In this document: in pieces, positions 1 to 12,310 of the stretch
Layout of the letters: each line of letters begins with the position of its first letter
Position numbering within the stretch: the first letter of the stretch is position 1
Assembly (NCBI GenBank): GCA_024516035.1
Contig: CM044957.1
Coordinates: 23,873,928-23,937,927 of the forward strand
Length of the DNA stretch: 64,000 nt
Reading direction: 5' to 3'
Source: Bactericera cockerelli
Lineage: Eukaryota > Arthropoda > Insecta > Hemiptera > Triozidae
Program-made: the position numbers and the translations under genes
Notes under the pieces: generated by a model
What the model saw: only the letters and a program-made list of their open reading frames with translations
What the model was told of the DNA's origin: nothing
Databases searched by the model: none

Positions 1-1998
1 GTCATAAGTTGGGTAGAAATTACATAATACGTAGGTACCATATAATTTTATTCAAGACGAAATTTCAGATCTGCAATCTTCATGAAATTTTTCAACAAAA
101 AACAACTGTTCTGGTTAAAAATATAATATACACATACATTCATACATACGGATGGTTTAGAGTAGAGGAAATTTGAAATAACAAGTTCGAGAGAAAAGAA
201 GATTCAGAGCAAAAATTGCTCAATCAATTGGAGTACTTTGGCTTCTGGATTACGAATGACACAGCTATTCCATCTGTAAAAATAATTAATTAAATGTATA
301 TTTCTCTAATAATACAAAAAAAAAAAAAAAAAAAATGCAAGTACGAACACAAATATGTGACCAAGGTAGAAGGTAAATGAATTTTGAAACTTCCTGTGAG
401 TAAAGTAAAAAAAAAAAATTGCCTTAGAACGAAAGCGGGAAATGGTACACACAAATGTAAATATAAAACAAGTGCAAGTTGGATATTAGGCTGAAAATGT
501 AGCATGTTGGAAAATGGCAACTTTATTGAACGAGCAATGCATCATTTATGAATAATTCAATAACCTTTTCTCCATATAGATGTCTAGATTTTATAGTGGC
601 AGAATAGATCCATTTAGCTCTACGTGGAACTTGGGAATATAACTAGATTATTTAACTAGCTCTGACCCAGCAGATTGTCACCACAAACGATTTTGGCACG
701 CATGACTAGTGTTGAATTTGGAGTAGAAAAATCCTTTGTTATTTAATTTAAATAGGTACATAATTATATTATTATATACTCGAAGATCAAAAAGGGAAAC
801 TCAATACAACATTAAAGGTGTCGCTTGTGTAAATTTTTGTACACACATTTAGATATTACTTTCATTTGCGATAATTTACTAGCAAGTAAGCAGTTCCCAC
901 TCACCTGAATGTGTTATTGTGTTCATAAAAAAATATATAAATACCTTAAAAACCAATAGACTATTCCTCACGAGAAATTAATATGAAAGCCTGGATTTCT
1001 TTAAGATTAAATTTGGTTGCTTTATGAAAGAAAGTTTCGTTCATAATATACCCTACTTAAAAGTAACAAAAGAATAGATAAGAAGATTGATGGATAGAGA
1101 TAGGTATTCATTTGATTTGTTTAGTGGAAGAGATAATATTGTAAGAACACGACAGCACATTAGCTGTATGATGTCAGAACATACGAATATTTTCCAAACA
1201 CCTTCTTCTTGATTTATTTCTTAGTGAACATCATGCTGCGCTGGGTGAACCGGGCCTCGTTTTTCTTTCTCACTCTCATAATCCCCAAGACGTTTTTCAA
1301 GTGCTAAATAACACACAACATCAAAGACGAGTAAAGATGGACCCGCTATGTGTTGGAATCCCTGAAGCCAGTTTCTTCTAGAACCTGTTTTCACACTGCA
1401 GTCAGCAGTGCCAAAGTTTCAGGGGTTAGCTAAATAATTTTATAGATCATCATTTTTACTTTTATTTTTACAAGTATGATTCTTGCTTCAATTTTCTCCT
1501 TTACTTCGATTGTATCATTTGTATCAAAAGACATTGGAATATGTATTCGATATTATTTTACTAGCTGAAACCCGGAATTTTGAAACTTTAACATTTTGAG
1601 ACCGCCTTTGTTATAAATTGACGTTTAAAAAAAATGGCGTCTCACTCTATTTACGGATTCAAGCTTTACTGAACTCTACCAGTATAGTGGACTCACTGAT
1701 GACTTTTCTAAGAACCTCCTTTACCTCAGGTAGACCTTAAGTGGATCGGTACTCTTATTGACGTATACATAGATTGTATAAGGTTTAAGGTACCTATAAA
1801 ATAAGTAGTAGGACTAGTAGGTATAGGTATTCCCTGGGCTTTGCGTTTTACAAAGTACCTAGGTTTATTGTATGTAAAGTGAGAACATGTTATGTACTTC
1901 TGTATACCTAGGTATATACACGTATTTATATACCATCGAAAAAAATCTGGTGTAAACAACACACGACTTTCCTTATCTCCCAAAAAGGAGTCGAATTC
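1..1998. other. Unannotated AT-rich DNA
   Basis: No gene, RNA or named repeat could be supported here. The stretch contains an A homopolymer near 318-335 and ordinary AT-rich sequence. The open frames present are short and have no recognisable domain or codon structure. Confidence 0.5.
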
Positions 1999-2297
1999 CG
2001 CCACTGGTGACTGAACGGTAACAGATAACTAAAAATTAATGTCAAATTCGTGATCAGCACTTCAAAATCATTTAATTTGATATGTCACAACCCCCATCTA
2101 GGATTAATAATAAAAAAGTTAGTCCAATCGGGTCCCCCTACAATACCGGTAAATTGAGGCCGAGGTCTGAAAAGTTAAAGATATCAAAAAAATGATCAGA
2201 GTGAACCCCTATTATTTTTTTAATCTGAGAAAATGTTGTTCTCTAACTTTTTTTGTATCTTTAACCAATTCAAAGAAGCGGTGCTTGCGGCCAATAT
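1999..2297 (-). repeat. Partial copy of the ACTTTCCTTATC-ended interspersed repeat
   Basis: The reverse strand matches the right half of the repeat at 62464-63121. Shared blocks include GAGTCACCAGTGG-like sequence, a segment with AATACCGGTAAATTG or a close variant, and the ACTTTTTTTGTATCTTTAACC block, ending at the TTGCGGCCAATAT segment. The terminal hairpin and the (TG)n part seen in the other copy are missing, so this is a truncated copy. Confidence 0.75.
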
Positions 2298-4333
2298 GTC
2301 ATTTATTTCGCTACTTATGTTAAACTTTCTAATACTGTGTATAATAATTTTCAAGATATTTAAACTTTGAAGGAGGTCCGCAGTTCTTGGAGGAAGCCAA
2401 GCATAGAGGATATTTTTCCAGATGGATGCACGAAGCCCTCTCACTAAAAAGCTCAAATGATTCCACCTTTTGTTATATTTTTTTTATTTATATTAATTTC
2501 ACGCTTTTTCCTGTCCCCATTCAAAGAAGAATTTATCCTATTTGCGTATTTTATCAAAAAGTGGTGGGAGAACTCCCTCCTGCACCCCCTGGCTACGCCC
2601 ATGAACAGATGAATATATTTTAAGGGTAGGTTCAGCCCACCGTGGACTATCATATAAGTTGCAGTGTGGCATTTTGCTTCGTTAAATAGTTATGGCCAAA
2701 TACCTGTTTTTCCCACAGGTCTAGAGGTCACTTGGATCGATGCACACTTTTAAAGAAATGATAGCCAGTACCTAAGTAAATTTTGACTTCATGTTTGGAT
2801 AGTCATGCATATTTCCCTTCAAATGCAGTTGGTTGAATCGTAAATATTGAAAGACCAGGGAGATATTTAATCATAAGTTCAACTTTCTTCTTTCGAAAAT
2901 TCGAGTACTTCTACAATTGCAATTGGTATCACTAGTTAACAAAATACCCTTTGCTATGTTGTTTCAATAAATTCTATGTTCTTTCAGTCGCTTGAAGGAA
3001 CGAATGAGATACGATCTATTAAACGGCACCAGAAGGAGAGAAACACATTGTTCAAGTTCATATTTTGAATCTGGGCGCTATTGCATTTTGAAAAACACTC
3101 GATGTCTGAAGCGGTCTGTGTGACCATTTTTGTGTCAACTGCAAGTTATAAATGAACATTTTCTGAGTAAAAAATAAGGCTACTAACCTCTGATATTTAA
3201 GAATAAATAAGGTCCACGACTTGCCGATACAGAATTTTCGTAGAATCTAGAATGTATTTCCTACATTTTCTACCATAAAATATTAATTTTAAGAAAATCG
3301 ATGAAGCAGTTTGGATATACAAAACAATGTATTTTTTAGATGGGAGTGTATTTTTGTACAATCCTATAATTATAATGGTCTTGACACTCTTTACCTTCCA
3401 AGCATCCCAAGTTTCTCAAGCAGTAAATTTAACACCTTTGTCCGGATAGGGTTAACCTCATTCCGACAATCAATAAACAGCATTAATCAATTTCATGTGA
3501 GGAAAGAATAGGAGTTGAGCTTTATGAGCCTTGTTTAATAAGAACTGAAGGCATGAAAGCCACAGAGACAGATCATACATACGTCGAGAGTCAGTGCTGA
3601 ACCCAAAGGGTTGTATTTGGAGTTTTATTCACTCGCCCAACTGGATGACATTATCAGATGTAGGTATAGGTGATTCATATGGCCATTGGATTGGTATAGT
3701 GATTCAACTTTTAAACAAAAAGTTTGTTGTTTTGTTCTAATAAACATTACGGCTATTGCTAAGCAGAATGATGGTCTTTTGGTGAGGTAAAGTGATAACC
3801 GCGTAAACTTGGAAATGATAACTTAGAAAGTGCTCTTTAAAAAAACTGCAAAGCCAAATGTCAGCCTAAGGATGTTCTGAAAACTGACAACTCGTAACAA
3901 ATTATCAACTGTATTCTGATATGTCGGTATAGGGTAGATACCTGTGTTGGATATTTATACAAACCTATGAACGGCAAGTTTGAAGTCTCAAAGTTAAAAA
4001 AATAATGTAAAAACGGTTAGCAGTTCCCTCATTTCAATGTCAAAAATGTGCATCCTACATTTTATGTATAAATATTTTACATAAATCTACTGCGTTTTGT
4101 TGTATTTTCTGCTTCATGATTTCCCTAATTTCTATGTTCACCACTGCAAGAAGTGGAAGCAATAACAGAAGAAAAAGGAAATAAATACATAGATAAAACT
4201 AAAGAAGCACGAAGATAAGAAAAGAAAGGCAATAATAAAAGCCATGAAGAAAATGGAGAGGGATTCGGAAATAAAATGAAGAGCACTTCTGAGTAATGGT
4301 CGATGCCTTTAATCAAAGATAGAATTATATACA
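2298..4333. other. Unannotated DNA
   Basis: No gene could be supported. Around 2570-2650 a phrase reading GGAGAACTCCCTCC followed by a short GC-richer patch may be the edge of an old repeat, but no partner was found in the window. Confidence 0.4.
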
Positions 4334-4396
4334 CACTAGCGGGCTGCACTCGCTTTGCTAAGCCATCACAGACACACACACCACCACCACCACCAG
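4334..4396 (+). repeat. Truncated head of the ACTAGC-headed interspersed repeat
   Basis: Begins ACTAGCGGGCTGCACTCGC and runs into a short (CA)n/(CAC)n tract, the same layout as the start of the copy at 24292. Nothing of the body or of the TATATA-type 3' end follows, so only the first ~60 bp are present. Confidence 0.55.
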
Positions 4397-6426
4397 GTTA
4401 TAAAGAGCTCAAATGAAAGACTGTTTTTACAAAATACAAGTCATGGCGATAAATTTCACGTTCCGTGGCGGACTTTGTTAAAGAACGTGAATTTCCATCT
4501 TTTGACAATTTTCCTGGAATCATCTCTAATCGATCTTTTGTTATCTCTTACCATACGGCAACCTTGATAAGGGCGCCAATGATTACCGCATTCGTTTTAC
4601 TTCCTCCAGTGAAACAAGTGGTTAAATAATATAAGAATTATTTATCACTTGCAACACTACATTTTTACGAAAGCATAAATGGGTGTTTTCGAAGTTACCG
4701 ACCGATAATTGAACTTTTTACAATAAACGGTAGATTTAGAAGACACAGCTAGTAAATTTTATGAAAATCTTTTTGTTCAGAATAACCGAGATGGAATGTT
4801 GAAGAAATCCCAGAAAACCGCAGTTTTTCTGTAAAGTTTTAACTAGAATTAAATTTTCCAGACCGCGAACTTTTCTGCCCTTTTGAACCTCACGAGTGTC
4901 TAAGATACATACATAGCTACCTATATTTTTTATTGCATTTACGTGTATATAGTAGACTATTTCATGGCTACCAAAAAAAGAGAGAGAAAAATAAAGATAT
5001 TATCTTCAGGGATGTGTGTATGTATGTTGAATCGGCAGCGCATAGATCCACCCTGGCTGGGCACTGTCGCAGATCCGCAGACGGCAGATTACAACTAAAA
5101 AACCGACAGTCAAACAGTCGAATTTCATGTATAGCTATATGATGACCTGTCTTATTGCCGGCATTATTTTAGAATACAACTCGGATAAATGAAATACATT
5201 ATTGAATCCAGTTCGAGTTCGAAGATATATTATTCAGTTCACAAGAATGAATTGTATTGTGAAATATATACCATCATCGAAACTTTTATAACATTGAAGC
5301 GAAAGGCATGCATTTAACCACAGAACTTTTCCAGCTTGTTGTTTTGTTAACTGGAGAAAAGTTGTCTTTTGTAGCAGAGGATGTAAAGGATAGACTTACC
5401 ACAGCGGAGCTCTTGTCAGCTGTGTGATCAAGTGCTGGCCTTACCTGCAACATAAGAGAAGACGGGATGAAGTTGAGGGGGCATAAATTCTTATACTTTG
5501 GCGACCAAACATGCATTGATTTTTTTGCCATTTGCTTAACCCAGAGAAAATGCAAACTTGGCAACATTGTGTATATTTTATGTATATTTTACGGAATACA
5601 GAGGAACCTGGGTATAAGAGAACTCAAAGTACCGGAATTTCTTCTCTCATATTCATTTGTTTCTTATAAAGAGATTATTTTCTCTTATAGAAAGGTCTGG
5701 AATTTTTTCACTTGTATCCAGGTTCGATTGTACACACTGCACAGGTAAATATTAGTAAAAAGTCTCTGTTGGGCATGCCCTCTTCAAGCACTTGCTAGAG
5801 CGAACCTCTGCCACAATTTCATTTATTACAGCTGGTTAATTAAAAAGTTAGTGGTGAGTTATAAAAATAAGTTGGTCGACATTTATTATATGTTTTAAAA
5901 AAAGTACATTTTAAAATATGAGATGTGTGTAGGGTAAGGGTGTTAGTGGAAGTTGGGAAAATAAAGTTTCCCTCGCCATTATACTCGCCCTTCTATTTCG
6001 TAGAAAACTTTAAATTACCTCATATAGTACCTAATAATGGATGGAAATAAACAGAACAAAAATTAAACTGCTTATATGTATTATAGTGAAATTATTTATG
6101 TTACATTCACCTAACTTATAGCTTTAATATTTATACAAGCATCAGCATCAGGACAATTCTGCCGTCCGCGAGACTAGGATAACAATACTCTCTTGTTATC
6201 CTGAAAAAAATACGAGACTAAAGAGTCCATTTACTCTCAAAGTCTACCAAATCACCGTGATACCTGTCTGAATAATAAATATTCCTTCCCCTAAAGCTTT
6301 CCTTGAGTAATGATGAACTTGATTCGAGACTAAAAATTTTTGGTCCAAATTTAAAGTTTCTCGAATGAGTCATTCTTGAGCTACGTTTTATATCCAGTGA
6401 GAAATCCTCCGGTGTTTGGGTTTTTA
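4397..6426. other. Unannotated DNA with one weak splice-site pair
   Basis: No gene could be supported. The candidate reverse-strand microexon at 5400-5444 lies here and is listed separately. Open frames are short and unlike known proteins. Confidence 0.4.
5400..5444 (-). other. Candidate 45-nt microexon or recursive-splice exon
   Basis: On the reverse strand a pyrimidine-rich run ends in TTGCAG at the 5445 side and is followed at once by GTAAGG. After 45 nt there is a strong donor, GTAAGT, starting at the complement of 5399. The 45 nt are open in phase 0 and would encode VRPALDHTADKSSAV. The juxtaposed acceptor and donor (pyrimidine tract, CAG, GTAAG) has the form of a recursive-splice (ratchet) site followed by its RS-exon donor. 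No host gene is recognised, and such motifs also occur by chance, so this remains a weak candidate. Confidence 0.22.
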
Positions 6427-6612
6427 GTATTAGTTTCCCATGCTATGCAGCGGTATGGTATTAGTTTCCCATGCTATGCAGCGGTATGGTATTAGTTTCC
6501 CATGCTATGCAGCGGTATGGTATTAGTTTCCCATGCTATGCAGCGGTATGGTATTAGTTTCCCATGCTATGCAGCGGTATGGTATTAGTTTCCCATGCTA
6601 TGCAGCGGTATC
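6427..6612 (+). repeat. 31-bp tandem array, six copies
   Basis: The phrase ATGCTATGCAGCGGTAT recurs six times at exact 31-bp spacing, joined by GGTATTAGTTTCCC. The copies are virtually identical until the last, which changes to GTATCGTCC. The near-zero divergence points to recent expansion or active homogenisation. No coding or promoter role is evident. Confidence 0.95.
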
Positions 6613-9600
6613 GTCCATCGCCAGCTTGGTAGGCTGGGAAGGCACTCTGGTCTATATTTTATTGAATCTTCTCTTCACCTTTCTACTGGTCCATATCTCA
6701 CACCTCCTCCTCTTCTCTTAACCTTGGATGTGTAATGTTTCCTCTTCCTCTTCTTGATGTCCGCATCTCCTCCTTCCCGCGTTACGTTTCTTCTACAAAA
6801 TGGTTCGTCTCAAAAGAGTTGTAAATTATAGGAGAAAAATTATTACACTTTTTTATTGCATTTCTTTCTTTTGCTCCTGATTTTTATGGATATATTTTTA
6901 TTGCTATTAGGAAGAATACAGGCTGAATAGTTCTTGCCTCCGACAAGAGTAAGACTTTCTTATACCGATATCAAATGGCTTTCTTTTAAGTCGGGAGAGA
7001 TCTCTCTCTCTCTCTGAAAAATTATAGTTTGGAATGTTCCCACAATGTACGAGTAACATAATTTCATTTAAAAGATTGTGTTCCTATCTATAAAAGTTTA
7101 GCCATAAATTTCAAAAAAAGTATAAATTGTATCATCAAATCTAAAAAGAATCCAAACAAATGTTAGAATATCAGGAATGCCCTTTTATAACTGGACACCT
7201 GCTCATAACATTTGAAAGATAGGTAATGCATCGTAAAATCGCTGAAGTGAACGAACGTCAAGCTAAGCAAGGACCTCGCAAGTGAGGACCCAGGTTTGAG
7301 CCCTCGTGATGCTGATTATTCCCGGGTAATCGCAGGCTGTGTAGATGAGTGCAGATTCTTGGTGAGTTTTGCATAATCAAAAGTAAAATACTCATGTCGA
7401 ATGAGGTCCAATAGAAAAAAAATAAAATTTAATCGTACAGTGGATTTGGTGGGCTATATTTCATCTGATGTCCTCAAAGCAAGACTTGCATTATGTAGCT
7501 AACAATAATATGGTCTAAAGAAATATGAGAAAAACACAAATGTGTCAGCAAAAAAGAAGAAGGAACATGAGATACAGGAAAATACTAAATCCTTTGTTTT
7601 CCCATAAGAGGATTTACTTTTATTGCGTGGAAAGTAACTTAGAAATTGTGCTGTGAAAAATGAAAGCGAAGAATATATAGGGCACAGTGGCAAAGCCAAT
7701 AGAAGAACAGTATGTGGCATAGTGTAATATATTGCATGTGCTATACAGTACACCCCCTCCTTTTCTCAGGGGCGATTTTTCGCATCATAGCAAGTGAGTA
7801 GGCGTAGAGGAATGTAGTTGGATAAATGGAATGAATTAAAAAACCAAGCTAGTTGAGAATACTGGAAAGACAGGTCCTCACTGGAAGGTAGTTAAAGCCA
7901 CAGAAAAGTAAGTATATAGAGTGAAAATAATTGGAAGATTTCTTCCAATTTCACCACAAGAAAATCACTTTCTTGAGTCTTTTCTATTTACTGAATTTAA
8001 TTTACTCAATACAGATGAAAACCTTAAAAATATAACGAGGACCAGAGCATAAAAATAGGTTTTCATAGGCTAAAAATACATAATGAAATACAAAACCGTT
8101 CGAGCAGGAACAATAAAAAATTGTTTTCCCCTGCCTGCAGGCTGGCTGGCTAAATAGAGTGCATTTCATGTGTCTACAACGCTAGGCGACGGGAATATCA
8201 CATTTAGAGAACTAGGTAACAAGAAGAGTCAAGTTGGATATAATGGATGGTTTTTAACTGAAAACCACACAAACTGTCTGACCACATGTCATCAGAACAC
8301 AACAAGGGAGGCGCATTATCCTAGTCATGTCGCATTGGAGATACGTACAGCGTGAAACGTTAAATGCTTTCATGGATATTTTCATTTTTAAAGAGAAAAA
8401 ATAGCTAGGCATTCTGTGTTTTGAAAAAAGGGTAGAAGAGAATAATAGCAGAACCAGATTATTGGAAAAAAATATAAACAAACAAAACTAATTTTGACTT
8501 CAATTTGTAGTGTACTACAAAGAAGTGTATGTGTGTTTGTTTGTGAGTGTGTGTGTGTATGTGTTTGTCTGTGGGTGTGTGTGTGTGTGTATCAAAACAA
8601 TAAAGAAACTGGATTTCAGATGTCACCGGTGCGACAAGGGTGGCGGACTAGACCCCAGAGAGTTGACGAGACGATAATAATATATGTCACTATATCAGAA
8701 GAGCAATAAATACAAAAAGTACTATACCTAAACTGGTTTTCCTGATTGAAGAAGGAATATCAAAGAAAACAAACTCATTCATTACTTTTAAAAGGATTTT
8801 CATTACAAACTCATTAATTTACAAAAAACTATTAGAATTGAGAGTGTGGTCATAAATTATATTACAAATGATGGGAATTACAAAGAAATTTCACATTCAA
8901 TAATACATTCAATAATAGAGCCGAAAATGAAGAAACGATAGTTGGAATAAATTAGAAGCTCTGCTTTAAAAGGCAGGGATAATAGGTTCTTGAAGTGTAA
9001 TATATGTATAGCAAATATATTAATGTACCCCAAAAGACACTTTTACATAGGTATCCTCTAAAATAAACATTAATAGAAACTACTGGAATGCTGACTACAA
9101 GACAAGACTAACTACCTACTATGTTGAATGTGCTAGATAGTGGTGGTTTGCAGAATAAATCTCAATTAAAAGTTATATACTAACTTGAAGAAATTCTTAG
9201 AATAACAAAAAAGGAAAGAAAGAAAATGAGTGTGAGGAAGAGATAGAGAAAGAGAGAGTCCAGGTTATAAAACTTTGGTAAGACAACGAGCGGTTGTTGT
9301 TCTCTCTCTCTCTCTCTCTGTCTCTCTTCTTCACTTTATCCCCCTCAATTTCTGCTTGCACCATCATTATCATCATCATAACTTAAAGTTAAAAGATTTT
9401 GGCATCATTTCAGAAAGTTTAGAAAAAGTATAAGACTAAGGAGAAATCCTCTTCAATTTTTCCTACCCTCCCTACTCCCTATCTCTCTTTGCCTACATGT
9501 CTAAATTTGTAACAATTTCTTCTCCTTCATCTTCACTTTCACTAAACTCCTGTGTGTGCACTCCTCAGCACTTGGCATATTTCCTACGTGTTCAACACAA

Positions 9601-9667
9601 GAAAATGAAGCCAGGTGTATAATAAAGAGTATACAATACTGTAATATACTGTATAATGTACATTATA
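6613..9667. other. Unannotated DNA with simple repeats and a SINE-like remnant
   Basis: Contains (TC)n at about 7000-7017, (TG)n at about 8527-8591 and (TC)n at about 9301-9328. At about 7260-7405 a decayed stretch reads CCCTCGTGATGCTG followed by a GTGAGTTT-like part, resembling the body shared by the SINEs at 18100 and 56560, so it may be an old SINE. No gene was found. Confidence 0.4.
8527..8591 (+). repeat. (TG)n microsatellite
   Basis: About 65 bp of interrupted TG dinucleotides with occasional TTTG and TCTG interruptions. The cysteine/valine-rich frame across it is an artefact of the repeat. Confidence 0.9.
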
Positions 9668-10070
9668 TCGCACCCTTAGTATTATAACATGACATCTCAA
9701 AAAAATCGGATTTTGAGATTTTGATGCTACGGTATGTAAAAAAATACGCTCTTTCTTATAAGAAAACAATAACATCTCTATCCCCACCCCTTGAAAAGTT
9801 ATGACGTCAGTTATGGTTTTGATTTCGGGGATATTTGAAGAATCAGTTTGGTCAAAAACAGGACATCTCCCTTCAGTCGTGCCTCAGCTATCAAGGAGTG
9901 AGGATCTGTAGTTGAAGACCATAACAAAGACGTAAGTTTCGATTTGTTACTTTCTAAACAAAAAAATATTTCTGATTTTTCGGCATAACCTTTTCAGAAC
10001 TAGTTTTTTTAGTGTGATATCTTTCTTTTTAGCAAAAACCCATTGTATGAATTTTTCTAGTTGTCCGTAT

Positions 10071-10430
10071 ACTCATGCTAGGTATAAGAATTGTTACTCA
10101 TGCTAGGTATAAGAATTGTTACTCATGCTAGGTATAAGAAGTGATACTCATGCTAGGTATAAGAATTGTTACTCATGCTAGGTATAAGAATTGTTACTCA
10201 TGCTAGGTATAAGAATTGTTACTCATGCTAGGTAGAAGAATTGTTACTCATGCTAGGTACTAGAATTGTTACTCATGCTAGGTATAAGAATTGTTACTCA
10301 TGCTAGGTACTAGAATTGTTACTCATGCTAGGTTCTAGAAGTGATTCTCATGCTAGGTATAAGAATTGATACTCATGCTAGGTATAAGAAGTGATACTCA
10401 TGCTAGGTATAATAATTGATACTCATGCTT
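10071..10430 (+). repeat. 25-bp minisatellite, left block (~14 copies)
   Basis: The unit is ATGCTAGGTATAAGAATTG plus TTACTC. Variants alternate at two places (TATAAG/TACTAG and GTT/GAT), with some local doublets such as AATTGAT/AAGTGAT that suggest a short higher-order pattern. The block ends at the RTE fragment. Confidence 0.95.
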
Positions 10431-11181
10431 ACTTACTTACTTACTAGCTGGTTGTAGCAGGCCTTGAAGGCCCAAAACCTCTCACGAGCATCCTCCACCA
10501 TCTTGTTCTGTCCTTTGCTGCTTCTATCCAGTTCTCTTCTGATGTGGGTGATTGTTCTCTGTCTTTATTATACCATTTCGTTACGTTGTCTTCCCATCTT
10601 CTTCTCGGTCTTCCTCTACTTCTTCCTTCCTCGTAATTCAATTCTAAAGTTTTTCGTATGATGGAATTATTATCTGCTCGAGCCACATGACCAGCCCATC
10701 TCATGATGTTTATTTTTACTCGGTTTGTTATCAGGGTTTCATTGTATAACTGCCAGATTTCAGCATTTTTCTTAATTCTCCATTGTCCTGTTATCTCATC
10801 TCTGGTAGGGCCAAAAATTCTTCGCAATATTTTGTTCTCAAAAGTCTGAAGTTTCTGTTCTATTTGTTTAGTAGGTGCCCAGGTCTCGCTTCCATATAAT
10901 GGTATAGGAACAATTATGGTTTGGTATATTCTTATTTTTGACCTTTTTGAGACATTTTTTGCTCTGAATATGTTGTTTGAGGAAAAATAACATCTATTGG
11001 CATTATTGATTCTGATTTTAATCTCTTCTTGCAATGAGTTTTCTGTATTTAGTTGTGTACCTAGATATTTGAATCTGTCAACTACTTTATATGTGTTATT
11101 GTCTATGTTTACTGATGTAGTAGTATTTCTTGGGTTTCTCGTAATTTTCATGTACTCTGTCTTATTTTCATTGATTCTCAT
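10428..11181 (-). pseudogene. RTE-type LINE, 3' fragment of reverse-transcriptase ORF
   Basis: The reverse strand is open for 245 aa and matches, from memory, the C-terminal part of insect RTE/endonuclease-reverse transcriptase proteins. Visible blocks in order are NENKTEYMKI (residues 4-13), FKYLGTQL (37-44), the region with IYQTIIVPIPLYGSETW (84-100), ENKILRRIFGP (115-125), RWAGHVARAD (161-170), GRPRRRWEDNVTKWY (190-204) and the C-terminal RWWRMLVRGFG. The catalytic YADD region lies upstream of what is retained, so the copy is 5'-truncated and dead. Its 3' end has a (GTAA)n tail, read as (TTAC)n on +, typical of RTE elements. The flanking repeat units share CTCATGC on both sides, a possible target duplication within the array. 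The frame is uninterrupted, which suggests a young insertion. Confidence 0.85.
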
Positions 11182-11680
11182 GCTAGGTACTAGAATTGTT
11201 ACTCATGCTAGGTACTAGAATTGTTACTCATGCTAGGTATAAGAATTGTTACTCATGCTAGGTACTAGAAGTGATACTCATGCTAGGTATAAGAATTGAT
11301 ACTCATGCTAGGTATAAGAAGTGATACTCATGCTAGGTATAAGAATTGATACTGATGCTAGGTATAAGAATTGTTACTCATGCTAGGTATAAGAATTGTT
11401 ACTCATGCTAGGTATAAGAATTGATACTGATGCTAGGTATAAGAATTGTTACTCATGCTAGGTATAAGAATTGTTACTCATGCTAGGTATAAGTATTGTT
11501 ACTCATGCTAGGTATAAGAATTGTTACTCATGCTAGGTACTAGAAGTGATACTCATGATAGGTATAAGAATTGATACTCATGCTAGGTATAAGAATTGTT
11601 ACTCATGCTAGGTATAAGAATTATTACTCATGCTAGGTATAAGTATTGTTACTCATGCTAGGTATAAGAATTGATACTGG
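11177..11680 (+). repeat. 25-bp minisatellite, right block (~20 copies)
   Basis: Same unit and variants as the left block. The two blocks were evidently one array before the LINE fragment landed. The last unit decays after 11675 into unique sequence of the host TIR element. Confidence 0.95.
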
Positions 11681-12310
11681 TGTTCTTTATTACAATTTTT
11701 GTGCTTTATGTAAGAAGCCATTTTATTTCTTTATTTGTAGTTATTTCAAAAATAAAAGTTACAAATTTGATTTTCTTTGTAATAATATTAGTTTTTATTT
11801 GTTCCAGGATGTTCTTAATTAATAGCTACCACGTATAAAAAAAGAGAAACGGACAGAAGTGTGGTTGTGTATACCCTATAATCACAATCTTTTTGTGATA
11901 CAAATATACATACAATGTTACAAGTACGAAAATGAAAATTGAATTTTGTGCTAAAATGAGACAAATATGAGCCATTTTTGACATATCTCATAATAATTCT
12001 TGGGTTTTTGTGTTAAAAAAAGATATATTCAAATGTCACAGTTTTTCACAAAAAATAATAAAATTCAATACGATAGAGTGAGACATATCAAAACCAATAA
12101 TTTTCAAACTAAATTATTTCATAATACATAAAAATAAAAAATATGAAATTTCATTAAAAATGAACAACAACACTTCATATTTTCCTTCAAGATACTTTCC
12201 ATTTAAATTGAGCAAACCATTCTGAAATTATAAACATTCAAACTTTGTTTTGTCATTTCCCAAAAAAACACTTTTTTGACATGTCATGATATAATACTAA
12301 GGGTGCGATA

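Larger units (their letters stand above)
9668..12308. mobile_element. Non-autonomous TIR transposon hosting a minisatellite
   Basis: The ends are inverted copies of each other for about 40 bp, starting TCGCACCCTTAGTATTATA, and each end is flanked by TA, consistent with a TA target duplication of the Tc1/mariner type. The interior carries two blocks of a 25-bp minisatellite (10071-10430 and 11177-11680) separated by a LINE fragment, plus about 400 bp (left) and 630 bp (right) of AT-rich subterminal DNA. No transposase was found, so it would have to move with enzymes supplied elsewhere. The superfamily is inferred only from the TA flank; a piggyBac reading of the CCCTTAG motif was considered but there is no TTAA. 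Confidence 0.75.

Noticed and set aside
10071..11680. CRISPR-like direct repeats
   Set aside because: The 25-bp units are head to tail with no spacers, in eukaryotic DNA; this is a minisatellite.
9668..12308. piggyBac assignment for the CCCTTAG-ended element
   Set aside because: The flanks are TA-type, with no TTAA on either side.
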